This document shows positions 31,140 through 42,108 of a stretch of DNA of 64,000 nucleotides, piece after piece. Each line of letters begins with the position of its first letter. The stretch's first letter is position 1. Source of the DNA: Anticarsia gemmatalis (lineage: Eukaryota > Arthropoda > Insecta > Lepidoptera > Erebidae); the NCBI RefSeq assembly GCF_050436995.1, contig NC_134775.1:5557124-5621123 (forward strand). The letters are read 5' to 3'. The position numbers were made by a program, and so were the translations under genes. Below the pieces are notes generated by a model that ran no database searches, was not told the origin of the DNA, and saw only the letters and a list, made by a program, of their open reading frames with translations.

Positions 31140-32264
31140 ATGCCGGTTACGCGAAGTCTTAAAGGAAGAATAATCGAACAGTTGGCGACATCGGAGACTA
31201 CTACTGCCCCCACGCCAGCCACAGAGATACTAAGTACTGCGACCGCGTCGGAGTCAGCGACCTTGTCGGGGTCAGCGGCCGCGACAGTACTCGGGTCAGC
31301 GACCGCTAATATAAATACGATTACGGCTCCTACCGCGAAATCTGTCCGCACAGTGAAGACACGAAGATCGTCGCGTACAACAGGGTCTCGATCAAGGCGA
31401 ATTATTGAGGCAGAAGAGGAAGTTGCCGCGTTAAAGCTCGCGCTCGCCGAAGCTAAATTAAAGCGACTGCGCGTTGAGGCAGAGGATGAAGACAATGACT
31501 ACGCTCCTTCGTCGGTTGTGGATGAGGAAGAGGACGACGCACCTAGCCGGGTAGAAGAATGGCTGAACAAGACCACGCTTCCCAAAGAAGTGAAGGATCC
31601 GGAATGGCGAGGACAGGACACTATCAAGGAAGAAAATCAAGCACACAGGAAAGAAGGTGTCCCTGCGCGTCAGCCGGACGTCACTTCATTGGCAGAGGCG
31701 CTCACACAGGCAGTGCGAATGTCCAGAGACGCACCGAGGTACATACAGGAGCTACCAGTCTTTAACGGAGAAATTAGTAATTGGTTGGCGTTCCGCGCCG
31801 CCTATCAGGAAACAAACCAAATGTTTTCGAAAATCAAAAATATTGCCCGCATCAGGAAAAGTTTAAAGGGAGCTGCTCATGAAGCAGTGAGCAGTATGCT
31901 GATCAGCCAGCCGGACCCACAAGCCATCTTGGATGCTTTGGAACGCAGATTCGGAAGACCGGACGCACTGGCTATGAACGAGATGCAAAAACTAAGAAAT
32001 CTGCAGAAAATTAATGATGACCCACGTGACTTATGCATATTTGCGAATAAAGTGTCTAACATCGTCGCTACGATTGAGGCTCTTAGAAAACTACAATATT
32101 TATACAATCCAGAGCTAGTGAAGATTGTTCTAGACAAATTCACACCAATACTGAGGAACAAATGGTACGACTTCAACTACAGCTCCAAAGAAGATATACC
32201 AGATCTCAAGAGGCTCGCCGTATTCTTAAACTTGGAGGCTGACAAGTGTGGTGTATTCGCGTAA
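31140..32264 (+). CDS. gag: Bel/Pao gag part
   Basis: I choose ATG 31140 (MPVTRSLKGRIIEQ) because the frame upstream has no better start. The Ala/Thr/Ser-rich N-terminus is followed by a coiled coil (EEEVAALKLALAEAKLKRLRVEAE) and the Gag core typical of Bel elements (LPVFNGEISNWLAFRAAY, then KLRNLQKINDDPRDL and the region to DKCGVFA). A TAA at 32262-32264 stops it, but the same frame continues at once into the zinc knuckles of pol, so in the parent element gag and pol were one ORF. The stop may be a mutation or a read-through site. Confidence 0.82.
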   Translation: MPVTRSLKGRIIEQLATSETTTAPTPATEILSTATASESATLSGSAAATVLGSATANINTITAPTAKSVRTVKTRRSSRTTGSRSRRIIEAEEEVAALKLALAEAKLKRLRVEAEDEDNDYAPSSVVDEEEDDAPSRVEEWLNKTTLPKEVKDPEWRGQDTIKEENQAHRKEGVPARQPDVTSLAEALTQAVRMSRDAPRYIQELPVFNGEISNWLAFRAAYQETNQMFSKIKNIARIRKSLKGAAHEAVSSMLISQPDPQAILDALERRFGRPDALAMNEMQKLRNLQKINDDPRDLCIFANKVSNIVATIEALRKLQYLYNPELVKIVLDKFTPILRNKWYDFNYSSKEDIPDLKRLAVFLNLEADKCGVFA

Positions 32265-33906
32265 CCTGAAGACGTCACCGTGAGGACACATGAAAAAACC
32301 TTCAAGAAGAGGGCGGAGCGCACCTACACAGCCAACGAAAGAAAACCTCAGTGTCTGGTATGCAAGAAGGAACACCAGCTTACCGACTGCCGACGATTTC
32401 GTAGCGCGAGTGTTAACGAAAGGTGGGATATAGCAAAGAAGAATAAAATATGTTTCCGCTGCCTACTTAGCTCACACAGGCGCGAAAACTGTCAATCCAA
32501 GGCATGTGGTGAAGACGGATGCGACATGGCTCACCATCGTTTGTTACACCACAGAAAAGATACTGTGAAAGGGCAGCCAGCAACTACGGCACCAGTAGAG
32601 GTCACGTCAGCGGTAGAAGTTGTGAAAAATACTAACGCCGCAAGAAGTCGTCAAGCCCTGCTGAAGATTGCGCCGGTTACATTGGTCGGTCCGAATAGCA
32701 CCAGGGTCGACACCTTCGCACTGATGGACGACGGGAGCACCATCACCCTGATCGAAGAAAGCCTAGCGGAATTATTAGGTATCGACGGCCCGCGAGACGA
32801 CATGTGGGTGCAAGGGCTTAACGAGACGGCGAAACACGAAAACAGCAAGAGAGTGGACGTAACCATACGAAGCCGATACAACTCCAATGGCCAACAGTAT
32901 AAAATGCGGAATGTACGCACTGTGCAGAAACTAATGTTCACGCAACAAACGATTAGCCGAAGAGACGTCGAAAACTGCGCACATCTGAAGGGCATAGAAG
33001 ACCAGCTAATATACCAAGATGCTCGACCAAAAATCCTTATTGGACAAGACAACTGGGAGCTGTTAGTAGCGCTGGACATCAGGACTGGAAATCGAGACCA
33101 ACCAGTAGCAACTAACACCAAATTAGGCTGGGTCTTACATGGATGCCGAACTTCTAGGTTAAGGACAGTTGACTTCTGTGGATACACTACTAGCCCAGAA
33201 GAAGATGAAAAACCCATGGAGAAAATGATGAAAGAATTCTTTGACCTGGAAGCAAAGAAAAGAAGGAATGACCCTGACGAACGCGCCTTGGAGATACTCA
33301 ATGCACACAGTAGACGGTTGCCCGAAGGACGTTTCGAGACCGCCCTACTCTGGAAGAATGAAAACAGAACAATCCTGAACAATTTTGACAACGCCTTCAA
33401 AAGGCTGGTTAACCTAGAAAAGAAACTGGACAGAGAACCGAAACTTAAAACACAGTATGAAGAAAGGATTCAAAACCTTCTTAACTCAGGATACGCGGAA
33501 ATTGTGACCACACCTGTAGCGCCCGGAAAAACTTGGTACCTGCCTCACTTTGCTGTATGCAATCCTGCTAAGCCTAAGATACGACTTGTGCATGACGCGG
33601 CTGCTAGATCACACGGAACAAGCCTAAATGACATGTTGCTCTCTGGTCCTGATCTCTTGCAACACCTGCCTGGAGTCATCATGCGATTCAGACAACACGC
33701 TTTCGCAATCTCGGCCGACATCAAAGAGATGTTCATGCAAATCAAAATAAGGGAAGAAGATCGAGATGCGCTGAGATTCCTGTGGCGTGGAGACAATAGA
33801 GGGAATAAAACACCGAAAGAGTATCGGATGACATCTGTGATCTTCGGAGCCACATCATCACCATGCACCGCGCTATACATCAAAAACAAAAACGCAGAAG
33901 AACATC
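32265..33906 (+). pseudogene. pol: Bel/Pao pol 5' part: knuckles, protease, RT start
   Basis: It continues in the gag frame after the TAA. Two zinc knuckles are visible (CLVCKKEHQLTDC, CFRCLLSSHRRENC). The protease has ALMDDGSTITLIEE, the Bel form of the active site with DDGS. RT follows with WYLPHFAVCNPAKPKIRLVHD and SADIKEMFMQI. The reading is cut at AEEH by an insertion at 33907; it resumes at 34489. Confidence 0.85.
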
Positions 33907-34488
33907 AAAATCAAAATCAAAATCAAATCATTTATTCATATAGGTCAAATGTTGACACTTATGATAGTCAATGATACAGAGAGTGAATTTACCGCCAGTT
34001 CGGAAGGTAGGGCCAATGAGAAGAGCTGGCAAGAAACTCCAGGCCACTCTTTTTAATCGCCAATTAATTTTAACAATCTTTCTATTAGGTATAAATCTTT
34101 GATGATGTAAGGAGCCGCTACCAACACTACCGAACACACATAGGTATAATATAAATAAATTAAATCAATATAAAGGTGCTAATAACATAACAAGTGTATT
34201 GGAAGCATGATGGGAGCATCTACTTACATCATGATAGTAATGCAGTCATAAGAGGCATCTCAAGAGCAGACTATGGCACAAGGAATTATATCTATTAATA
34301 CCTATTTACTTAAAAAAAAATATATTTGGCAAATTCACCACAACCAGGACGACCAGTCACCCCAAGCAGCACCCGTTCACGAGTATGACGCATGGACCAG
34401 CCATCACCCCCTTCGCACATATTAGAGGGAAGGGGGTGACCCGGCACACGACGCCGCCGCAAGCAATGACATTTTAGTGAGCATGACG
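33907..34488 (-). mobile_element. LINE 3' fragment inserted in Bel RT
   Basis: The flanks ACATC (33902-33906 and 34489-34493) look like a short target duplication, and skipping the insert restores the RT frame. Its left end is an ATCAAA-type repeat (33905-33930), the complement of a (TTTTGA)n tail, so the LINE points left. Sequence such as TTACCGCCAGTTCGGAAGG and GAGCTGGCAAGAAACTCC is familiar to me from 3' ends of moth LINEs. No ORF of the LINE remains apart from a short 5' fragment. Bel is therefore older than this insertion. Confidence 0.75.
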
Positions 34489-37000
34489 ACATCGCGAGAC
34501 GTATCCTCAAGCGGCCAAGGAAATTATCAGGAACCATTATATGGACGACTTTATAACAAGCTTTCCGACCAAAGAAGAAGCTGTCCGCGTGTCGAAGGAG
34601 GTTGATAAAATACATAAGAAAGCTGGTTTCGTGCTTCGAGGATGGACATCGAACGATCAGTCTGTGTTACAACATTTTGACACAGACCAGGAAAATAAGA
34701 TTTTACCAATCGGCAGTAACACGGAGAAAACATTGGGCCTGCTGTGGGAGACCGGTAAAGACTGCATCAGCTTTCATCTGAACGAAAATAAGACGCCACC
34801 TGAAGTACTAAAAGATACACGTCCCCCAACGAAAAGAGAAGCTTTGAGTATCATTATGTCACTATTTGACCCACTTGGTCTGGTCTCTCCTGTAACAACA
34901 CCAGCAAAGAGATTGATGCAAGAAACGTGGCGATTTGGCACAGGATGGGATGACCCCATGCCCGAAGAATTACAGCCTCGCTGGTCAATGTGGTTGAAAA
35001 ACCTGCTGGCAATCAAGAGCCTGAAGATCGCACGCTGTTACAACATTGGCCCGGCGATACAGGAAAGGGAATTGCATACCTTTGTCGACACCAGCGAAGA
35101 AGCGTATTCAGCTGCCATCTACATCAGGATGCTGCGCGCCGACGGAACTGTACATGTGGCATTGGCAGTAGGGAAGAGTCGCGTCGCGCCATTGAAGCCT
35201 ACCTCAATACCTCGACTCGAACTTCAAGCCGCTCTGCTAGGCGCACGATTAGCACGCACGACGGAACAAGAACACGACTTCGTGTTCACCCGAAAGGTGT
35301 ACTGGAGTGACTCCCGCACAGTACTGGCGTGGATAAGAGCTGAACCACGCACTTTCAAGACGTTTGTTGCGCATCGCCTGGCAGAAATTGAAGAGCTAAC
35401 TAAGGTGAATGAGTGGCGGTGGGTTCCAACAAAGGAAAATGTAGCTGACGACGCAACCCGAGATACACCCGCAGACTTCAACTCAGGACATCGATGGTTC
35501 CATGGTCCCGACTTTTTAAGAAAACCAGAAGTGGATTGGCCCTCAGAAGAAGTCAAGCCATTTGTCGAGAAAACAGGTGAAGAAAAATGTCTCGTCACGC
35601 TAGAAAGAGGCACGCCAATGTACTTGCCGAACATCGAGAATATCGCTAAGTGGCAAACACTGATACGCGCTACAGGAAGAATGCAGTTCATCGACCTGTG
35701 CAGGAAAAGAAAACACGTTGCAGCTGTAACTAGAAAACGTACCAAGGAAAAGCAGGAAAATGACCCAACCTGGAAGAAAAATGAACGCAAGAAGAAAGGA
35801 AATGAAACATCAGTGAAGACTGAAGAAAAGAAAAGGCTGATCCCCCTCGATGCAACCTATCTACAAAGAGCTGAAAATATGTGGATACGAGCGATGCAGG
35901 ATGAAAGCTACGCACAGGAAAGGACAAGGATAGAAAACGGTAATGCGCCGACTGGAAAAGATCGACTAGCCAATCTAAGCGTTATCATCGGCGAAGATGG
36001 CTTGCTGCGCCTACGGGGAAGAATTTCAGCTGCACCCGGAATTAGTGTAACCACGACCAACCCTGTTCTACTCGACGGCCAACATCGATACACGAAAATG
36101 TATATCCAGCACATACATGAGAAAATGATCCACGGCGGAGTAGAGCTGGTTGTGAACGAACTGCGACAGCGGTGTTGGGTGACACGAATACGCCCGACGG
36201 TAAAAAACGTTATAAGGAATTGCCAGAGATGTAAAATAAGAAGAGCAAAGCCGACTAAGCCTTCAACAGGAGACTTACCAGCAGCTCGACTAACTCACGG
36301 CGCAAGACCCTTCTCTTACACAGGGGTCGATTACTTTGGTCCAGTAGAAGTAACAGTAGCCAGACACAGAGAAAAGAGATGGGTAGCTCTCTTCACCTGT
36401 CTCACTGTAAGAGCAGTACACTTGGAAGTGGTGCCGTCGTTAAGCGCAGACTCGGCTATCTGCGCGATAAGAAGATTCATCGGGAGAAGAGGAATGCCGA
36501 CAGAGCTGTGGTCGGACAACGGAACTTGTTTCAAAGCAGCCGACAAGGAGCTACGGGAAGCCTGGAGAGCAATGCAGGAAGAAGCGAGTGTACACCATAT
36601 AAAGTGGCGCTTCATACCCCCTGCCTCGCCTTTCATGGGAGGGGCATGGGAGCGTCTAGTACGGAGCGTAAAAGAAGCCCTTCGGGTTACACTCCGAGAA
36701 AAGCATCCCAGCGACGAAGTTCTACATACGCTCCTGGTCGAAGCCGAGAACATTCTAAATTCGCGTCCTCTCACCCATGTGACGGTCAACCCCGAAGAAC
36801 CGGAAGCTCTAACGCCAAATCACATTCTACTGGGTCCGAGCTGTCACGTGCCTGCGCCTGGCAACTTTAACGAGAACAATGAGGCCACTCGAAGTCTGTG
36901 GAGACGAGCGCAGCAACTAGCAGACACTTTCTGGAAGCGTTGGGTAAAAGAATACAGGCCGTTACTCCAACACCGGCGGGATTCTAGCTGGCTGGAGTGA
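34489..37000 (+). pseudogene. pol: Bel/Pao pol 3' part: RT, RNase H, integrase
   Basis: After the insertion the frame runs 819 codons from the catalytic YMDD at 34538-34549 (NHYMDDFITSF). The RNase H region has FVDTSEEAYSAAIYI, LELQAALLGARLA and WSDSRTVLAW. Integrase has an HHCC-like finger (H.KMIHGGVE...CQRCKIRRAK), then catalytic Asp in YTGVDYFGP, Asp in LWSDNGTCF and Glu in GGAWERLV. It stops after HRRDSSWLE at the junction with a minus-strand LINE; Bel proteins normally continue past this point. Confidence 0.88.
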
Positions 37001-37003
37001 TTC

Positions 37004-37379
37004 TAGCTTGTTTATAAATAAATCGAAGTTACTATTTGGAGTTCTATAAAGACACAATATAAACCAATTGGTTTCAGGAATGACAATTCCACAGCATTCA
37101 AAATGTAACTCGACTGAATATTCAGCAATCCAATCAATTTTCCGAAAATTTAAAGAGCTTTTTGTGTAAATACCTACCCCACCACGTCGTTTATTTTTTC
37201 TAGAGAAATGAGCTGCTAAATTGTAACCAGGTAACTGCAGTAGTTCTGCATTGTCATCCTTTAAGAAAGTTTCACTTACACAGAGAATATCTATATTTTC
37301 TTAAGGCAACAGAAAATCAAGTTCGCTGAGTTTAGATCTCATACCCTGTATATTGTGATGTAGTATATTGAATTTATTG
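37004..37379 (-). pseudogene. LINE ORF2 5' fragment (endonuclease start)
   Basis: The minus-strand reading gives ILHHNIQGMRSKLSELDFLLP, one stop near 37302, then ENIDILCVSETFL and RGGVGIYTKSS, the N-terminal endonuclease pattern of CR1-group LINEs (compare HQNIAGLISK and CITEHF in the first LINE). It ends at FDLFINKLES where Bel begins. Confidence 0.75.
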
Positions 37380-38637
37380 TTAGGATCGAAAAAAATTAAG
37401 GTCTATTTCCGTTTGGGTGGATACACTGGTCATATTTTTTATTATTGACGGACACTCGGTTTCTGTATAAGTCAGAATCAAATTTGTGTCTTCAATGTAA
37501 ATTTTTCTCATCGTAGTACTGTACTGTTCAAATTTATATTTATATTCCATACGAAGTATATGTCTAAGTACATATCTAGAGGATATAATGTTATGAGCTC
37601 GAGAAGAGATGTTAATATCTGTGTTAATAAATTCACAATGGGTAAATTGAGAGCTAATAAAATAATACATTTCATTTAGTTTATTCTCATTTAGGAATTG
37701 GTTTCTGTTGGTAGTACATAAAATAATATTAGTGTGTTTAAGTTTATATATAAAGTTATACAGGACTGACTGAAGTTGAAATGGATTCTTATCATATCTA
37801 CCACACATAATTATCACATAGTCCTGTTTATTAAAGACATTGCAAATTTTTTCACATGATTCGAGAAGTTTATCACTTGTGGCGCCTGGTTTTCTAATGC
37901 ATGAAACAAAGTGTGAAGATCCAACTTGGTTTTGGAGAAAGTTTCTCATGTTTGTACCATAACTGTCCGTGAAAATAAGTATTTGATGTGGCTTTTATTT
38001 TTTTTTTATCTTGCGAGGATGAGTTTGCATTTTCCTTCTGGGTAATATTGATTTCTTTATCTATGATTGAGTTTTTGCGTTTATTGGGCAAAATCACACT
38101 ATCTTCCTGTATGATATTGACTTGTTTCGGCGGGTTAATTACTCCGGTGTTATTATTTTGAATAGGGCTCATCGGTTCAGGTGTTTCATAATGACTGGTG
38201 TTAACATTTAGTGCATTGAAGCTGTCGTTTAAGTTTTTTACATCCCCTCGGGTTAAAGTTATTGAGGAATTAAATTTCAGACTTTTCCTTCGTTTTGATG
38301 TTTTGAATTCAGAAGAATTTGTGCAAAACAATTTTAGTTGGTCAACCTGTGATTGTTGACTTGTTATTATTTTTTGAAGCGAGCAGTTTTCTATGTTTAA
38401 TCGGTCTACTTCTTCTTGTGTTCTATCTAATTCCATTCGTAATTTCATTATTTCGCCGCTCAATTCATCAAGTTCGTTGTTTATTAACATTCTCGACAAG
38501 TCTGGTTAACTGCGCGCTGTTTCGGAACGTTCCAAGATCGATGAAGTGTCATCATAGTTGCTCCCATCACTGGGTGAGCCAACTACCATCGCATTTGGTT
38601 TGCGTCTTATTGTGACGTTGTTATCACAGGAATCCAT
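37380..38637 (-). pseudogene. LINE ORF1 with coiled coil and SGNH-like domain, broken
   Basis: Start ATG 38637 gives MDSCDNNVTIRRKP, matching the start of the first LINE ORF1 (MNFLDNITFRRTR). A stop at about 38508-38510 and a frameshift near 37900-37950 break it. The N-terminal half has a coiled coil (ELSGEIMKLRMELDRTQEEVDRL). The C-terminal half has an SGNH-like block (IFTDSYG just before 37950), DYVIIMCGRYDKNPF and NIILCTTNRNQF. The clearer GDS-type block here supports reading both ORF1 proteins as SGNH-type. Confidence 0.78.
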
Positions 38638-39130
38638 ATTTCTGAATTAATTTACAAATTAAATATTTTTAGAAATTTACAAAAAGTGCTAAGCTTGAGT
38701 GGGACGCGAACCCGAGCCTTTTCACTTGTCACTATGGCAGGTGTAACAAGAACTGCATTACGCTACACCGTCAGTTACGTAAGTGAACCAAATTGATATT
38801 TAGTTCCAAGTTATTATGATATTTTTGAGATGTGGGTATTATGTTCTGTGATTGGTCAATTTGACATGACGCTACTGTTTTGAATAAAATTAACGTATCA
38901 CTTTATTTACACTATAGAAATTACTTAGTTATGCAGTTTCTTATCACTATTTGTTGTTAGTTCCGATGTTTTATCACTGTAACAAACGATTTGTTGTTGT
39001 TTTTTGTATTGTTTTGTATTTTTTTATGTACAAAATGTGTTTTTATCACTGCACTTTCTTGACTTATTGTTTTACATAAATTTTCTTATTTGCACTATAG
39101 ATATAGTTCCACAAACAATATTTAGCGATT
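38638..39130 (-). promoter_or_regulatory. LINE 5' UTR with tRNA-like promoter boxes
   Basis: On the minus strand, GTGTAGCGTAATGC (A-box-like, about 38768-38755) and GGGTTCGCGTCCCAC (B-box, about 38715-38701) are spaced like a tRNA gene. The B box differs from GGTTCGANNCC at one position. About 60 bases further on is the ORF1 start. The rest of the UTR, up to about 39130, is T-rich on the plus strand. No complete tRNA cloverleaf could be drawn. Confidence 0.55.
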
Positions 39131-39150
39131 ATTGTCACTAGCTTTATTGT

Positions 39151-39345
39151 TGCCAATTTGAAAAAAATACCTCTAAAACAAATAGACCGACCTGGCCATC
39201 GCATGATTTGATTATTAGTATGTATCACACTACACAGCACGACGGGAAGTTAATGCTCCTGAAATGTTAATGGCGAATTTGTGTTTTCTTGCGATGACCA
39301 AGTCGATCTATTTGTTTTAAAGGTATTTTTTTTTTAAATTGGCAT
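39151..39345. repeat. Small hairpin repeat
   Basis: TGCCAATTTGAAAAAAATAC at 39151 pairs with GTATTTTTTTTTTAAATTGGCA at 39324-39345, with the match continuing through AAAACAAATAGA.CGAC and GGCCATCGCATG. It is a diverged partner of the larger hairpin at 57211-57751. Confidence 0.7.
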
Positions 39346-40175
39346 GATAATAACATACGTAATAACTTAAGACAGAAGGTCCTTTAAGTAGAGACTAAAT
39401 AGATTAATCGACTTGGTATTATATAGATCTCACAACTTTTTACGGCGAGACTTGAGGTTTTTACAGAATGTTTTTGATGGCATCTCACTTCTTTTTGTAG
39501 AGCGAATAGAGCAAACATAAGTCCAATTTGTATGGAAAGCCGTATTTTTTTCATAATTCACAAATTTTCCTATGGGAATGTTGTTCAGTTTCATGGGCTA
39601 AACACCATTACCCACCCTATACCCCCTCCCGTTATGTCTCATATAGTAGATACATATTTACACCTATTTATTTTATTTTCTACAGAAATAATAATTTAAT
39701 TCATTAACTGCAAATGTAACCTTGTAATCTTATACATTTATATGGGATTACAAAGTTATTGTTGCAGTTAGTGTATTTAGAAAACTTGACCGAAATTAGA
39801 AAATATTGAATTTTTCCCATGATTAAGACACTAAACCCTATTTGTATTCTAAATTTTAAGCTTCTAAGTCTACTAGAAGTACCTTAGACTTTTGATGATC
39901 GGTGAGTCAGTGAGTCAGTGAATCAGTGAGTGACAAAATTCAAAATTTTAACAAGTTGTCATTCTTAAACTACTGGTTTAAATTGACTGAAATTTTAAAT
40001 ATACCGTGTTTATACAATGACTGATTAGTTGCTGAAAATCCAGGCTTCTTGTTTTATCCACAACGAAATTATAGGGGTGTCAAAAATAGCCCGAATTGCT
40101 TCGAGAAAAGGATGTTACGGCCGTGCCGCTTTTTTTTTGCTCGACTTGCGGGGGCACTTCCGTGCCCCCAGATTA
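39346..40175 (+). repeat. Interspersed repeat E, copy 1
   Basis: This stretch is repeated in opposite orientation at about 56550-57360 (shared: AACTTAAGACAGAAGGTCC, TTTGTATGGAAAG, a GTGAGTCA tandem at 39901-39934, and a GC hairpin). It has no ORF and ends just after GGGGGCACTTCCGTGCCCCC (40150-40169). The element type is unknown; the terminal hairpin recalls Helitrons, but no CTRR end is seen. Confidence 0.7.
40150..40169. other. GC-rich hairpin of repeat E
   Basis: GGGGGCAC and GTGCCCCC are perfectly complementary around a 4 base loop. The second copy (56557-56576 area) keeps the stem with a different loop. Confidence 0.8.
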
Positions 40176-40571
40176 AAGACAAAACCTAAAATGTGCCTAC
40201 GCCACGCCCGCCACCACAACGATGCACACTAGTGAGTGCGACGCTGTGTGCGTAATCGTGGCTGTGTAGCGCGCGTAGGTACTTGCGGCGTGACGTCGAC
40301 CGTCGCGGCCGGTGCGGTGTCGTTGGCCGCGCGCGAACAGCTGATAGCGAATTTATACGTTGTTTTATTCCATTGCTGTTTTTTGTGAAAAACAGTAATA
40401 TGACGGGTTTTTTTTCATATTCATGTTGCATTGTGTAGTATTAACGAAATAATACCAGAAAAATAAAAAAAAAAAACGCATAAAAAATCGAGAAAAAAGC
40501 GACGACAATTTTCAACGCCATAAGCACCAGAATCATGTCTAGAATATTTTTTTTTAATTTTCGGTAGACCT
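40176..40571. repeat. Left arm of a 0.4 kb inverted repeat
   Basis: It is the reverse complement, with about 10 percent differences, of 42241-42640. It includes a CpG-rich part (GTGCCTACGCCACGCCC, AACAGCTGATAGCGAATTTA) and TTTTCGGTAGACC at the inner end. The right copy's inner edge carries ACAGGGTGTTACAGAAGG, a start I associate with some insect MITEs. Confidence 0.85.
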
Positions 40572-41852
40572 GTATATACGAGAAAAAGAAACGGACCGAG
40601 TATCGAACCCTGAGGCACGCCTAGAGAAACAGCTGAACCTGAAGACCTTACACCATTGATGTCTACTCGTTGAATCCTATTACTCATATGACGCAAGTAA
40701 ATCGAGCGCTGTATCCCTAATTCCATAGTGGTTGAGTTTCCTAAGGAGCGTAATATGTTGGAGACAGTCAAATGCTTTGGAGAGATCGCAGAACACCCCA
40801 ATGACGTCCTGGGATGTCTCCCAAGCATCATAGATATGCTTGACGAGCGAAATACCTGCATCGATAGTTGACCTACCCTTTGTGAAACCATACTGTTTAC
40901 CATGAAATAGCTGATTCGAGTTAAAGTGACTTTCGAGCTGCTCTAAGACGACCTTTTCGAAGATTTTGCTAATCGCAGGCAAGATGGAAATGGGCCTGAA
41001 ATTGCTGGTTTTACTCTTAGATCCCTTCTTAAAGAGTGGTACTACTTTACTGTGTTTCATTAAGTCCGGAAACACACCGGCATCTACGTACCTATTAAAT
41101 ATTAAAGCCAAATGGGAGGCTATTTCCAAGATGATACTTTCTATATTCCCCACTACATCAGATAAGGCTGTTGCAGTAGTTCGACCCACCCTAAAACCTG
41201 ATTGGTGATCAGGAAAGTGCTCTAAAAACTCCACAATTTGCAAATATACTACCCGCTCTAGTACTTTTGATAGACAGGGAAGAATGCTGATAGGCTTAAG
41301 GTCACTTAAATTTTGAGGATCATTATTTTTAGAGATAGGTCGAATCACCGCACAACGCCATGTACTGGGGAATGTGCAAGTTAAAATTGACTGGTCAATA
41401 ATATCTGTTATTGCCTGTAAAGTGGAAGGTAGTGTAAGCATTATCATGTCTATACTGATACCATCAATCCCTTGTGCGTTAGTTATTATATTTCGTAATA
41501 TTTTGACAATTAAATCCTGGTTTGCAGGTTTCAAGTTAAATTGTGCTGAATTGTGTCTGTGGAATTCAAAATAAGTTAGTTTGGAAATCTCAATATCCAC
41601 ACTTCCCGCCACATCTAAATCATTAATTACATCAGGGTTATGAAAGTGGTTAGGTAGTCGACTATCATTATGCACCGGCAGTACTTTAGATTTTAGCTTT
41701 TTCCATAGCACTTTAGGATTTTGGATGTTGCTGTTTAATAATAATGTCCTGCTAGCCGATATACGGCTACGGCGGTCAGTTTCATTGAAACTGGCCATCT
41801 GTGCAGGACTTTGTTTATAGTGTCCAAGTGTGTGCACAATACACAGGTACAC
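40570..41852 (-). pseudogene. Fused double-RT reading frame
   Basis: From 41852 the frame first reads through the reverse of the SINE tail (to 41738), then LINE piece 1: NPKVLWKKLKSKVLP, KPISILPCLSKVLERVV and HQSGFRVGRTTAT. Near 41145 it passes without a break into piece 2, which starts its own RT: NFRPISILPAISKIFEKVV, KQYGFTKGRST, VFCDLSKAFDCL. A stop falls at about 40680, and RT sequence continues in another frame (SLGVPQGSILGPFLF) until the inverted arm begins near 40571. No YADD box is reached. Neither RT could be active. The fusion is probably accidental. Confidence 0.8.
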
Positions 41853-42108
41853 TCTCTATTCCATCACTCTCATAGTTTGGTGGGACGGATAACCGACACG
41901 ACCAGTGAGAGGTCAGGCGCAGGACCGACGGCTTTACGTGCTCTCCGAGGCACGGAGGTCTTCGACCTCAACTTCCTAACTCCGGGATATCTCTAAGAAA
42001 TTCTTAACAGAAAATCTCAGAAAAGACTTTTTGGCCCGACCCAGGATTGGAACCCGAGACCTCTCGCACCGCAGTCGCATATACTACCGACCGCGCCACA
42101 GAGGCAGT
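41738..42108 (-). mobile_element. tRNA-derived SINE, copy 2
   Basis: It is flanked by the 12 bp duplication TGTTGCTGTTTA (41726-41737 and 42109-42120). It is nearly identical to copy 1 at 8151-8525 (few differences over 370 bp), with the same tRNA-like head on the minus strand and an (ATT)n tail. It inserted into LINE piece 1. Confidence 0.92.

Larger units (their letters stand above)
30606..37000 (+). mobile_element. Bel/Pao LTR retrotransposon, 3' truncated
   Basis: A 5' LTR is followed by one gag-pol frame with the Bel/Pao domain order: Gag with a DUF1759-like core, zinc knuckles, aspartic protease, RT with YMDD, RNase H and integrase. The pol reading ends at 37000 where a minus-strand LINE abuts, so the end of pol and the 3' LTR are missing. 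Within RT a 582 bp LINE tail is inserted (33907-34488). Apart from that insertion and one stop at 32262, the frame is clean, which suggests a moderately young copy. Confidence 0.9.
37001..39130 (-). mobile_element. Second CR1-like LINE, 5' half only
   Basis: Reading leftwards it holds a 5' UTR (about 39130-38638) with a tRNA-like box pair, ORF1 (38637 to 37380, damaged) and the first 125 codons of ORF2 (37379 to 37004). ORF2 stops abruptly at the Bel junction. LINEs are usually truncated at the 5' end; here the 3' half is missing, so a deletion or recombination joined it to Bel. It is related to but distinct from the LINE at 25614-30430. Confidence 0.78.

Noticed and set aside
32651..33400. 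Minus-strand 249-codon ORF within the Bel element
   Set aside because: It is opposite a well-supported protease-RT frame and has no domain of its own.
40150..40169. Rho-independent terminator
   Set aside because: The GC hairpin lacks a following T-run and the context is eukaryotic repeat DNA.
39346..40175. Helitron assignment for repeat E
   Set aside because: A terminal hairpin is present, but neither a TC start nor a CTRR end next to it could be found.
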